DNA of 64,000 nucleotides, from contig NZ_LMGL01000001.1 of assembly GCF_001427145.1 (NCBI RefSeq), forward strand, positions 791,540-855,539. The letters are read 5' to 3'. Positions within the stretch are counted from its first letter, which is position 1, and every line of letters begins with the position of its first letter. This document shows, one piece after another, positions 56,882 through 64,000 of this stretch. The position numbers and the translations under genes were made by a program. The DNA comes from Microbacterium sp. Root166 (GTDB lineage Bacteria > Actinomycetota > Actinomycetes > Actinomycetales > Microbacteriaceae). A model generated the notes under the pieces. It had not been told where the DNA came from. It searched no databases and saw only the letters and a program-made list of their open reading frames with translations.

Positions 56882-58540
56882 CTACCCGCTGAAGGCGTCG
56901 AGGAAGCGGTCGCGGAACTCGTCCATGCGCCACACCGGCGCGGCGTCCGAGGGATGCACGCCGTCCTCCCAGCCCCACGAGCCGATGGCCTCCAGCACTT
57001 CGGCGTCCGCCGCGATGATCGAGACCGGCACGTCGTTCCCGGCGTCGGGACCGCTGACGATGCGCGCGGGCTGGTGGTCCCCGACCACCAAGAGAACCGC
57101 GTCCGACTCGAACGTCTCGAGGTACGAGAACATCGCGCCCAGCGTGTACTCGACGGAGTCCGCGTAGAGCTCCCTGGCGCGCTCCGCGTCCGACCAGGCG
57201 ACGACGGCGGCCTCCCCCTGCGAGGCCTGCGGCTCGAAGACCGATCCGTCGCCGAGGTCGTCCCACGGCACCAGCCGCGGCAAGGGCGTCCACGGCGTGT
57301 GCGACGAGACGAGATCGATCTCGGCCATCACCGGCGCTGAGTCCACCGCCGTCGCGTGCTCGTGGAAGGCCTTCCAGGTGAATTGGTCCGGCATCCGTGC
57401 GTACCCGAAGGAGGGGCCGCGGTATCCCATGTTGCGGGCATCCAGCACGGCGTCGAACCCGTAGAACGACTCTCCCGCTTCCCACGGCCGCGTGTTCGAC
57501 GGCACGACCGCCATCGTGTACCAGCCTGCCGTCCGGAATGCGCGCGTCAGGGTCAGTCGGTCCTCCGGGAGAAGCCGCGCGTACTTCTGCTGCGAGTCCA
57601 CCCACAGGCCGCTCTGCAGCGTTGCGTGCGCGAGCCAGCTCTCGCCGCCGAAGGTGGGCGAGGTGAGGAAGGCGCTCTGAGCGGCATAGCCCGTGCGCGC
57701 GAGTCCGCTCTCCCCCTCGGCGAGCACTCGGGCGATGCCGTCGGTGAAGTCTGCGGGCTCGACGGCGGTGCGGCCGTAGCTCTCGACGAACACGATGATC
57801 ACGTCCCTGCTCTCGAGCGCGGTGAGCAGATCACCCGGCGGCACGGCCGAGGACGAGTCCGCCGCCAGCTCGCGCTCGAACGCCGCCCGCGCACGCTGGC
57901 TCGCCACAGCGAGAGCCGACGTCTGCACCAGCGCATCTCCGGCGCGCGAGGCCGCGACCGGAACCCCGGGAACCACCTCGGCGCCCACGATGGCGCAGAC
58001 GATCCAGGCCGACGCCGCCACGGCGAGCGCGATGCGGCCGTCGCGCCCGGCGTCGCGCAGGCCGCCGCCGACGCGAACCGCCGCGCGCGTCATCGCCACG
58101 ACGGCGAGAACGACGAGTACTCCGACGACCGCGAGAACGGATGCCGCACCCACCGGCCCCATGACATCGGCGACGACGCCGGATGCCGCCACCAGGGCGC
58201 CGCCGTCCTCGACCAGGTTGAAGGGGCGATCGACCGTCGCCACGAAGGCGGCGTCCAAGATCGCGACGACCGTCCCCGCGATCACGACCACCGCGAACAC
58301 CGCTGCCGCGGCGACGCGCAGCGAGGGTCGGGCGAGAGCGACGAGCAGGAGCAGCACGGCGATGGACTCGGCGGGGAGCCCGAACAGCGCCCTGGCGCCC
58401 GTCGCGCCCAGTGCGCCCGGGATGAGCGGCACCACGACGAGCGCCGCGCAGGCGACCGCGGTCAGCGCCACGGCTCGCCGCCTGCGACGATCCGCTGCGG
58501 CGGGCAGCTCGATGGCCGGGAGGTCAGGGGCCGGAGCCAT
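56882..58540 (-). CDS. Membrane sulfatase-fold (phosphoglycerol-transferase-like) enzyme
   Basis: 552 residues. Five hydrophobic segments within about 25-215 (VALTAVACAALVVVPLIPGAL, IAVLLLLVALA, VAAAAVFAVVVIAGTVVAIL, ASVLAVVGVLVVLAVVAM and IALAVAASAWIVCAIVG) anchor an extracellular alkaline-phosphatase-superfamily domain. DVIIVFVESYGR provides the first metal ligand, SPTFGGESWLAHATLQSG the nucleophile region, LVSSHTPWTPLP and VGDHQPARIV (Asp-His) the later ligands. This is the layout of LtaS/OpgB-like enzymes that move phosphoglycerol or similar groups to glycans. It overlaps the RibD-like gene by 17 bp and is last of the seven-gene operon, so the operon product may be modified outside the membrane. 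Confidence 0.82.
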   Translation of the reverse strand: MAPAPDLPAIELPAAADRRRRRAVALTAVACAALVVVPLIPGALGATGARALFGLPAESIAVLLLLVALARPSLRVAAAAVFAVVVIAGTVVAILDAAFVATVDRPFNLVEDGGALVAASGVVADVMGPVGAASVLAVVGVLVVLAVVAMTRAAVRVGGGLRDAGRDGRIALAVAASAWIVCAIVGAEVVPGVPVAASRAGDALVQTSALAVASQRARAAFERELAADSSSAVPPGDLLTALESRDVIIVFVESYGRTAVEPADFTDGIARVLAEGESGLARTGYAAQSAFLTSPTFGGESWLAHATLQSGLWVDSQQKYARLLPEDRLTLTRAFRTAGWYTMAVVPSNTRPWEAGESFYGFDAVLDARNMGYRGPSFGYARMPDQFTWKAFHEHATAVDSAPVMAEIDLVSSHTPWTPLPRLVPWDDLGDGSVFEPQASQGEAAVVAWSDAERARELYADSVEYTLGAMFSYLETFESDAVLLVVGDHQPARIVSGPDAGNDVPVSIIAADAEVLEAIGSWGWEDGVHPSDAAPVWRMDEFRDRFLDAFSG

Positions 58541-59234
58541 CGGTGGCCGTCTCCTCGAAACGGTCCGAGAGCGCGTACCTCAGCAGGACGACGTCGGCGA
58601 TCCGGCGGGTCTCTGCGAGCCGCGCGCGTCTGCTCGCCGTCCACGGGAAGCTCCCCGACCCGACGAAGCGGGGGGCAGCGGACTCGCCGACGAAGAACGG
58701 CGCGATGACGAGCTGCAGCTCGTCGGCGAGGTCGTCCACGAGGAACTGCGTGTGCAGGCGGCCACCGCCCTCGACCATCAGCCGACGAACGCCCCGGTCG
58801 GCCAGGTCGGTCGCCACGTCCCGCATGGTCACCGCGTCGCCGAGCGCGACGATCGTGGCCACCTCGCCCAGCGCCGCCGCGATCCGGCCGGCGGCGGGAC
58901 GCGGGCAGTAGACGAGCTTGTCCGAGTCGCCGGCCGTGAAGAACGACGATGCCGGGGGCAGATCGCCGCTCGCGGTCACCGTGACCTTCGACGGCGATGC
59001 CGTGCGGCCGGCGGCGAGCCGCTGCATCCGTCGCTCGGCGCTCCGCACCAGCAGACGAGGATCGTCCCGCCGCACCGTCGACGCCCCGACCATGATGGCG
59101 TCGCTGTCGGCGCGCAGCTGGTCCACCCGGTCGAAGTCCTGGGCGTTGGACATCGCGAGGCGTCGCGGAGTGTCGCTGTCGAGGTAGCCGTCGATCGACA
59201 TCGCGCAGCTCAGGGTGATGTACGGCCGCGTCAT
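58524..59234 (-). CDS. RibD C-terminal / dihydrofolate-reductase-fold reductase
   Basis: 236 residues. RPYITLSCAMSIDGYL, RADSDAIMVGASTVRRDDPRL, KVTVTASGDLP and MVEGGGRLHTQFL are the block pattern of RibD_C reductases, which use NADPH on pyrimidine or pterin-like substrates. There is no RibD deaminase domain. A stand-alone RibD_C next to a PTPS-family gene suggests reduction of a ribosylated pyrimidine or pterin. ATG at 59234 overlaps the preceding membrane-protein stop by 4 bp. Confidence 0.86.
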   Translation of the reverse strand: MTRPYITLSCAMSIDGYLDSDTPRRLAMSNAQDFDRVDQLRADSDAIMVGASTVRRDDPRLLVRSAERRMQRLAAGRTASPSKVTVTASGDLPPASSFFTAGDSDKLVYCPRPAAGRIAAALGEVATIVALGDAVTMRDVATDLADRGVRRLMVEGGGRLHTQFLVDDLADELQLVIAPFFVGESAAPRFVGSGSFPWTASRRARLAETRRIADVVLLRYALSDRFEETATDGSGP

Positions 59235-60211
59235 GAGTGCACCGGCCCTGAGAGCACCTCGGCACGGCGACGCCTGCGCAGCAGCGCCACCGCGAGGAGC
59301 GCGGCTCCCGGCGCGAGCGCGATGGTCGCCAGCACGCCGTACGCGGTCGCCGCGGTGATGCCCGCCGCCGCGCCGAGCCCCGCCGCGCCGAAGGCCCACG
59401 CTGCGGCGCCTTCGCGCGGACCCCACCCGCCGATGCTCAACGGGATGGACGACGCGAGCACGGCGATGACCGCCGCGGCCGTCATGCGCTCGGGCGTCGC
59501 CTCGATGCCCGTCGCGGCGCAGGCGACCAGGAAGGTGGCGACGTGCGCGACGACCACGACCGCAGACGCCACCACGACGCCCACCACCGCCCCCACGCTG
59601 CCGAATGCCGAGCGCAGGATCGTCAGCTCGCGGCGCAGTGCCCGGCGGGCACGCGAACTCAGCCTGGTGATCACCGCGGTCGCGGCGACCAGCCCGATCG
59701 ACACGAGGATCAGAGTGACGGCCGGAGGGTAGGCCGAGAAGCCCAGCGATACCAGAACCCCCAGAGCGAGGACGAGCTGCACGACCTGGCCCGCGGCGCG
59801 TTCGGCCGCGACCGCTCGGGAGGCCTGCGCCACGTGATCGACGCTCTGGCCGTGCGAGACCGCTCGGCTCACGTCGCCGACCACGCCTCCCGGCAGGACG
59901 GTGTTCAGGAACTGCGACCGGTAGTACGCGCCGACGGACTCGCGCCAGCCGAGCCGCAGTCCCAGGCGCCTGGCCAGGATCCGCCACCTCCACGCCGCGG
60001 CCAGGGTGGCCACCGCCGCGAGGGCCGTCGCCGCCGCGATCGCGGCCGGGGAGATCGCGGCGAACCCGCGCACGAACGGCTCCGCGCCGACGAGCACGAC
60101 CAGCGCGACGACGATGGCCGCGCCGATCACCGCGCGACCCCACCGACCCCACCGGCGGGTCGGCGATGCGGGCATCACGGTCTGAGCCGCCACGGCGCTC
60201 ACGGCGGCCAT
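59231..60211 (-). CDS. LPG-synthase-TM (UPF0104) family membrane protein
   Basis: 326 residues, eight or so membrane spans. ESVGAYYRSQFLNTVLPGG with GDVSRAV, and IPLSIGGWGPREGAAAWAF, are the two signature segments of the lysylphosphatidylglycerol-synthase transmembrane family (also called AglD/UPF0104). In MprF this domain flips a lipid; stand-alone members often sit with glycosyltransferases. The C terminus is RRRRRAE. It overlaps the methyltransferase gene by 13 bp. A flippase-like role for the operon product is my inference. Confidence 0.85.
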   Translation of the reverse strand: MAAVSAVAAQTVMPASPTRRWGRWGRAVIGAAIVVALVVLVGAEPFVRGFAAISPAAIAAATALAAVATLAAAWRWRILARRLGLRLGWRESVGAYYRSQFLNTVLPGGVVGDVSRAVSHGQSVDHVAQASRAVAAERAAGQVVQLVLALGVLVSLGFSAYPPAVTLILVSIGLVAATAVITRLSSRARRALRRELTILRSAFGSVGAVVGVVVASAVVVVAHVATFLVACAATGIEATPERMTAAAVIAVLASSIPLSIGGWGPREGAAAWAFGAAGLGAAAGITAATAYGVLATIALAPGAALLAVALLRRRRRAEVLSGPVHS

Positions 60212-61011
60212 GCGAGCAGGTCCTCATGCTGCACGGTGACTCGGAGGGCTCCGGAGGCGAGCTGCCCGGCCCGGCGAGCGGCATACTCCGCTGCCTGCTC
60301 GACCAGGTCGGGGCGCTGTTCCACGGCGGCGGCGAGCCAGCCGTCGATCCACTCCTCGATGAGCGCGGGCTGCCGATCGTCGAGCCGCCACGGCGAGGCC
60401 GCGACGCGGACGTTCCACCCCGCGTCGCGGAAGTGCCCGGCGACGGCGGCTGCGGCATCCGGTCCCAGCAGGCCGCGGCCGTGCACCGTCCGCCGCTGGT
60501 GCTCGTTGAACGCCGCCTCGAAGGCGTCGTCGCCGGGATCGGCGGGATCGATCGTCACCCGGCCGGTCACCGACAGGGCGAACAGGGCTGGCACGCGGGC
60601 AGCGACGCAGGCGCCGACGATCGCCGCCACCTCATCGTCGGACAGCACGTCCAGGAGCGCGGACGCCGTGACGAGGGAGGCGCCGGCGAGCTGATCCTCG
60701 TGGATCTCGGCGAGCTCCCCGACCCTCGTGGTCATCCCGATCGGCGTTCCGTCGGCGGCGTTCACCGGCACGCTGGCCGCGTGCGCCAGCAGTTCGGCGT
60801 TCCAGTCGTGCAGCACCCAGGCCTGCGGCCCCGGCAGCAGCGGCGCCAGCCAGCGGACCATGGATCCGGTGCCGCAGCCGAGATCGTGGACGGTGACCGG
60901 CGCGCGGAGCAGCCGGGCCGCGCGGTTCGCCAGTGGGATGGACCGTGAGCGGGCATCGGCCTTCTCGCGCAGGGTCAGCCAGTCCGCCGACACGGGGATG
61001 ACGACGCTCAT
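60199..61011 (-). CDS. Class I SAM-dependent methyltransferase
   Basis: 270 residues. Motif I is VTVHDLGCGTGSMVRWL, the acidic loop VLHDWNAELLAHA, then LVTASALLDVLSDDEV (motif IV region). The C terminus (LIEEWIDGWLAAAVEQRPDLVEQAA) is helical. ATG at 61011 overlaps the glycosyltransferase stop by 4 bp. The long frame continuing upstream past 61011 is a shadow. Acceptor unknown; position suggests methylation of the same product the glycosyltransferase acts on. Confidence 0.87.
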   Translation of the reverse strand: MSVVIPVSADWLTLREKADARSRSIPLANRAARLLRAPVTVHDLGCGTGSMVRWLAPLLPGPQAWVLHDWNAELLAHAASVPVNAADGTPIGMTTRVGELAEIHEDQLAGASLVTASALLDVLSDDEVAAIVGACVAARVPALFALSVTGRVTIDPADPGDDAFEAAFNEHQRRTVHGRGLLGPDAAAAVAGHFRDAGWNVRVAASPWRLDDRQPALIEEWIDGWLAAAVEQRPDLVEQAAEYAARRAGQLASGALRVTVQHEDLLAWPP

Positions 61012-62039
61012 GTGAGTGCCGCCAGCACCGTGTGCACGTCTTTCGCGGTGTCGCTCCACTCGCGACGGTGAGGGGCGGCCCGCGTCGCTGCGGCCGACAT
61101 CCTGGTGCGGAGCGCGGGGTCCTCGATCCAGCGCCGCAGCGCGAGGGCGAGTGCCGCGGGATCCTGGGGGGGCACGAGGATCGCCGCATCGGCCGGCTGG
61201 GCCGCCTCGGGGATGCCGCCGACCCGGCTCGCGATGACCGGGATGCCGCGACGCAGGGCGTCTCCGACGGCGATGCCGTAGCTCTCGGTGCGCGACGGCG
61301 CGACCAGCACGTCCGCCCGATCGTAGGCGCCGTCGAGCTCCTTCCGGCCGAGCACGCCCGCCCACGCGATGCGCTCCGACAGTCCGGCCCGTGCCGCGTC
61401 CGCGGCCACGCGATCCGCGAACCCGGGCGCGACGGCGCCGGAGCCAGCGATCGTGCACGTCCACGTCGCACCGGATCCCAGCTCGATCAGGGCTTGGATC
61501 AGCGTGTCCTGGCCCTTGTGCGGCGCGACCGTGCCGACGCACAGGAGCGATCCACCGGTCGGCGTGCCTTCCGCGATCGGTGCGACGTCCGCACCGGGCG
61601 TGGCCACCGAGGTGTGCTCGGCTGTGCCCAGACCTCGCTGAACCAGCTCGTCGCGCAGCCAGACGCTGACCGCGATGATGCGGTGCGCGGGGGCCAGCGC
61701 CCTGCGCTCGGCGTCGACGGCGCGCGCGTCGGCATCCGGGAAGGCCGCGACGAGCATGTGCGCCAGGAGGACGACGCGCAGCCGCCTCGCCGCGATTCCG
61801 ACCGCGGCGGGCAGGTACGTGGCGACCAGGCCGTCGACGAGGACGAGCCCGCCGGCCGGAAGCTCGCCGAACGGGTCGGGTACGGAGAAAACTTCCCTGT
61901 CCACCTCGACGAGACGCACGTCCCAGCCGAGCGCGCGCAGGCCGGCGGCCACCCGCTGGTCGTACACGTTGCCGCCGCTCACGCGGTCGGGGTGGTCGAA
62001 CCCTGCGGGCACGACGAGCCAGACGATCGGCGTCGTCAC
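61008..62039 (-). CDS. GT-B (family 4-like) glycosyltransferase
   Basis: 343 residues. Opening [30 protein letters not shown] has the sugar-acceptor G-G-N-x-Y-D motif of GT4-type enzymes. [20 protein letters not shown] marks the start of the donor domain, and [25 protein letters not shown] the nucleotide-sugar site, with Asp in place of the second Glu of the E-x7-E motif. GTG start at 62039 overlaps the PTPS-like stop. Confidence 0.87.
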   Translation of the reverse strand: MTTPIVWLVVPAGFDHPDRVSGGNVYDQRVAAGLRALGWDVRLVEVDREVFSVPDPFGELPAGGLVLVDGLVATYLPAAVGIAARRLRVVLLAHMLVAAFPDADARAVDAERRALAPAHRIIAVSVWLRDELVQRGLGTAEHTSVATPGADVAPIAEGTPTGGSLLCVGTVAPHKGQDTLIQALIELGSGATWTCTIAGSGAVAPGFADRVAADAARAGLSERIAWAGVLGRKELDGAYDRADVLVAPSRTESYGIAVGDALRRGIPVIASRVGGIPEAAQPADAAILVPPQDPAALALALRRWIEDPALRTRMSAAATRAAPHRREWSDTAKDVHTVLAALT

Positions 62040-62431
62040 AGCTCGACCTCGAACGAGGCCCACGCGATGTGCGACTCGCGCAGCGTGACCTCGAGTCCGG
62101 TGAGGTGGCCATCCCCGAGAGATCCGGCACGCACCGCGGCGATGAGCCGCTCCGCGATGACGCTGCACAGTCGCTCAGTCGTCGTGTTGACGCCCGCGAA
62201 CTCCGGCTCGTCATCGAGATTCCGGTACGACAATGCGGCCAGGATGCCGTGCAGCGCCTCCGATGCGCGTCCGATGTCGACGACCACGCCGTCTGCGTCG
62301 AGGTCGGCCGCACGGAAGGTCGCATCGACGACGTAGGTCGCGCCGTGCAGTCGCTGCGCCGGCCCGAAGACCTCGCCGGTGAAACTGTGCGCGATCATCA
62401 TGTGGTCCCGAACCGTCACGGAATAGCTCAT
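62036..62431 (-). CDS. Divergent 6-pyruvoyl-tetrahydropterin synthase / QueD family protein
   Basis: 131 residues, the size of a PTPS subunit. [10 protein letters not shown] gives the first zinc His (His15), [13 protein letters not shown] the second (His29), but the third ligand of the family HGH motif is Ala31, and the catalytic Cys that stands four residues before HGH is Ala25. The TTTERL block (family PT-x-E) and the pterin-anchoring Glu in [11 protein letters not shown] are kept. So a pterin-type ligand is likely but the PTPS or QueD reaction is doubtful. Start at 62431 overlaps the reductase stop by 4 bp. Confidence 0.8.
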   Translation of the reverse strand: MSYSVTVRDHMMIAHSFTGEVFGPAQRLHGATYVVDATFRAADLDADGVVVDIGRASEALHGILAALSYRNLDDEPEFAGVNTTTERLCSVIAERLIAAVRAGSLGDGHLTGLEVTLRESHIAWASFEVEL

Positions 62432-63405
62432 CCCGCATCCCTCCAGTCGATGGTGTGGCACAGCCCCGGCGAAGACCCCGACGCGATCTCGGCCATGACG
62501 ACCGGAAGGTCGCGCCAGGACGAGTCACCGGTCAGCAGCGCGTCGAAGGCCGGGTCGCGCAGCAGCCCCAGCGCCAGCGCCAGCCGGTCGGCCGTCGACC
62601 GGCTCCCGCGCCGACGCGGGGCGACCATTCCCACCTGGCTGGACCGGATCGACAGCCTGCGGGAGTGGAAGTCCCCGCCGAGCCGGACGCTGACGGCCCG
62701 ATCGCCGAACCAGCTGGCCTCGATGATCTCGCCCTCTGTCCCCGCCGTCTCGATCGCCAGCTGCAGGCCGTCGCCGGAACCGCTGGCATCGACCACGATG
62801 TCGCGATCACGAGGCGCATGGTCCGGATGGGCGTAAGCGACGCCGAGTCGCTCGCACACGTCCGCTTTCGCCCGGTCGATGTCGACGACCGTGACCTCGA
62901 CTCCGGGGACGCCCCGTGCGAGCCGCGCCACCGAGCACCCGATCATCCCCGCACCGATCACCGTGAGGCGATCCCCGACGAGTGGGGCGGCATCCCAGAG
63001 GATGTTCACGGCCGTCTCAACCGCACCCGCGAGCACCGCCCGCCGCGGCGGCACGTCGTCCGGCACGACGTGCACCGCCGACTCCGGAACCACAAAGGCC
63101 GACTGATGCGGGTGGAGTGCGAAGACGGCCCTGCCCGCGAGGGCGGGCGGCCCCTGCTCGACGACGCCGACGTTCAGGTAGCCGTACTTCACCGGTCCGC
63201 CGAAGTCGCCCTGCTGGAACGGTGCCCGCATGCGCAGCCGCTCGCTCTCGGGCACCTCGCCGCGGAACACCACCGACTCCGTCCCACGGCTGATGCCGCT
63301 CCACAGAGTCCGGACGAGAACCTCGCCGTCCACGGGCGCGTCCACGACCTCACTGCGGAGGGATCCTGTGCCGGGGCTCTCCACCCAGAACGCCGTCGCC
63401 TTCAT
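62428..63405 (-). CDS. Zinc-lacking medium-chain dehydrogenase/reductase
   Basis: 325 residues. [17 protein letters not shown] and [23 protein letters not shown] resemble the MDR family members found with bacteriochlorophyllide and pterin-linked operons; Rossmann motif [17 protein letters not shown] and [16 protein letters not shown] follow. None of the zinc-binding cysteines of classical alcohol dehydrogenases is present. First gene of the seven-gene operon. I take ATG at 63405; the GTG at 63414 is an alternative, and neither has a strong ribosome-binding site. Confidence 0.83.
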   Translation of the reverse strand: MKATAFWVESPGTGSLRSEVVDAPVDGEVLVRTLWSGISRGTESVVFRGEVPESERLRMRAPFQQGDFGGPVKYGYLNVGVVEQGPPALAGRAVFALHPHQSAFVVPESAVHVVPDDVPPRRAVLAGAVETAVNILWDAAPLVGDRLTVIGAGMIGCSVARLARGVPGVEVTVVDIDRAKADVCERLGVAYAHPDHAPRDRDIVVDASGSGDGLQLAIETAGTEGEIIEASWFGDRAVSVRLGGDFHSRRLSIRSSQVGMVAPRRRGSRSTADRLALALGLLRDPAFDALLTGDSSWRDLPVVMAEIASGSSPGLCHTIDWRDAG

Positions 63406-63491
63406 CGGCGGCACACCCGCGTCGCTGAGATCAAGGCCCTCGCCGGACGCACCTGCCAGGTGGTATCCATGACCGAGGAAGGGAGCTCTCC

Positions 63492-64000
63492 ATGCCGAAG
63501 ATCCATCTGGCTCCCCTCCTGTCGCTCGCGGCGGGCACGCTGGGCCTGGTCGCCCTCGACCGGCTGTCTTCGCTCTCGGCGGCCGGATGGACCGCCGGAT
63601 TCCTCTACCTTGTCGTGTCGGACGGACTCCTCGCCAGGGGGTTGCACCGCAGCGGGATGTCCGAGATCGGCTGGGGCAACTGGGCCACGACGCTCCGTTC
63701 CACGCTCGTCGCCCTTGTCACGGCGCTGGTGGCGACCTCGTTCACGGCGCCGGTGCCGGTCGCATTGCTGACCGTGCTGGCCGCGGTCTCCCTGGCGCTC
63801 GATGCGGTCGACGGCTGGCTCGCCCGCCGCACCCACAGCGTGAGCGACCTGGGCGCGCGGTTCGACATGGAGGTCGACGCGTTCCTGCTGCTCGTCCTGA
63901 GCGCGTACCTCGCACCGGAGCTGGGCTGGTGGGTGCTGCTGATCGGCCTGCTGCGGTACGCCTTCGTGGTGGCGGGCTGGCTTCTGCCCTGGATGCGGGC
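63492..64000 (+). CDS. CDP-alcohol phosphatidyltransferase family protein (3' truncated)
   Basis: At least 169 residues; open to the end of the window. ATG at 63492 behind AGGAAGGGAG. Several membrane spans (LLSLAAGTLGLVAL, LVALVTALVAT, VALLTVLAAVSLAL, AFLLLVLSAYLA, WWVLLIGLLRYAFVVAGWLLP). The catalytic motif D-x2-DG-x2-AR-x8-G-x3-D-x3-D is complete, beginning at Asp104 (LDAVDGWLARRTHSVSDLGARFDMEVD). The enzyme would join an alcohol to a CDP-activated lipid, making a phospholipid headgroup. Divergent from the reductase-PTPS operon with an 86-bp gap, and probably part of the same pathway. Confidence 0.9.
   Translation, partial: MPKIHLAPLLSLAAGTLGLVALDRLSSLSAAGWTAGFLYLVVSDGLLARGLHRSGMSEIGWGNWATTLRSTLVALVTALVATSFTAPVPVALLTVLAAVSLALDAVDGWLARRTHSVSDLGARFDMEVDAFLLLVLSAYLAPELGWWVLLIGLLRYAFVVAGWLLPWMR

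Noticed and set aside
58524..60458. A 644-codon frame ending in the RibD-like gene
   Set aside because: Residues before the ATG at 59234 are an arginine-rich shadow of the LPG-synthase-like gene; the 4-bp overlap start is the natural one.
60199..62325. A 708-codon minus-strand frame joining methyltransferase and glycosyltransferase regions
   Set aside because: Only the part after the ATG at 61011 has methyltransferase motifs; the rest is an out-of-frame shadow of the glycosyltransferase. Not a fusion protein.

Overview
The window is high-GC actinobacterial chromosome, most likely from a Microbacterium-type member of the Microbacteriaceae. The signs are strong third-position G/C bias on every gene, many promoters of the leaderless type (an nAnnnT -10 box 6-7 nt before the start codon), a coenzyme F420 gene cluster, a 13E12/DUF222-type HNH protein and an NfeD-flotillin pair. 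Coding density is very high, no gene-free stretch exceeds about 300 bp, and I saw no rRNA, tRNA, CRISPR array, integrase or insertion sequence.

Layout. 1-3.1 kb: end of a LysE-type exporter, a VOC protein and a beta-oxidation-like operon (SDR, crotonase, hydroxyacyl-CoA dehydrogenase). 3.3-4.5 kb: an APH(3')-like kinase overlapping an SRPBCC protein. 4.5-7.5 kb: ykoEDC-type thiamine-precursor ECF transporter behind a TPP riboswitch. 7.6-14.3 kb: D-Ala-D-Ala carboxypeptidase, J-domain protein, hydroxyisobutyryl-CoA hydrolase-like enzyme, ABC exporter and an unknown protein. 14.4-22.3 kb: F420 region (fbiC, Baeyer-Villiger-type monooxygenase, fgd, cofC; and on the other strand hemD-cofD-tauE). 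23.3-26 kb: three small envelope proteins and hemY. 26-32.8 kb: a four-gene MacB/FtsX-type ABC operon. 32.9-36.1 kb: HhH-GPD protein, DUF1801 protein, NfeD and flotillin. 36-41.8 kb: SDR, glyS, HNH protein, DUF4870 protein and lactate-monooxygenase-like enzyme. 41.9-46 kb: an LPXTG surface protein with 11 Ig-like repeats. 46-50.4 kb: lipoprotein, enolase-superfamily racemase, a tiny basic protein, cyclase and GNAT. 50.4-56.9 kb: MFS exporter, peptide symporter, SRPBCC protein, MFS/MerR divergent pair and purU. 56.9-64 kb: a seven-gene overlapping operon (reductase, PTPS-like, glycosyltransferase, methyltransferase, LPG-synthase-like membrane protein, RibD-like reductase, sulfatase-fold membrane enzyme) divergent from a CDP-alcohol phosphatidyltransferase.

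Three things stand out. First, the fbiC protein keeps the CofG radical-SAM cysteines, but its CofH half has lost the whole CX3CX2C cluster motif, although fgd, cofC and cofD stand around it. Second, a 62-bp palindromic element occurs three times; two copies lie in frame in unrelated oxidoreductases at the same place (codons 6-25), as Rickettsia palindromic elements do. Third, the 57-64 kb operon looks like a pathway for a membrane-linked, glycosylated and methylated product involving a divergent pterin-synthase-family protein; I know of no function for it.
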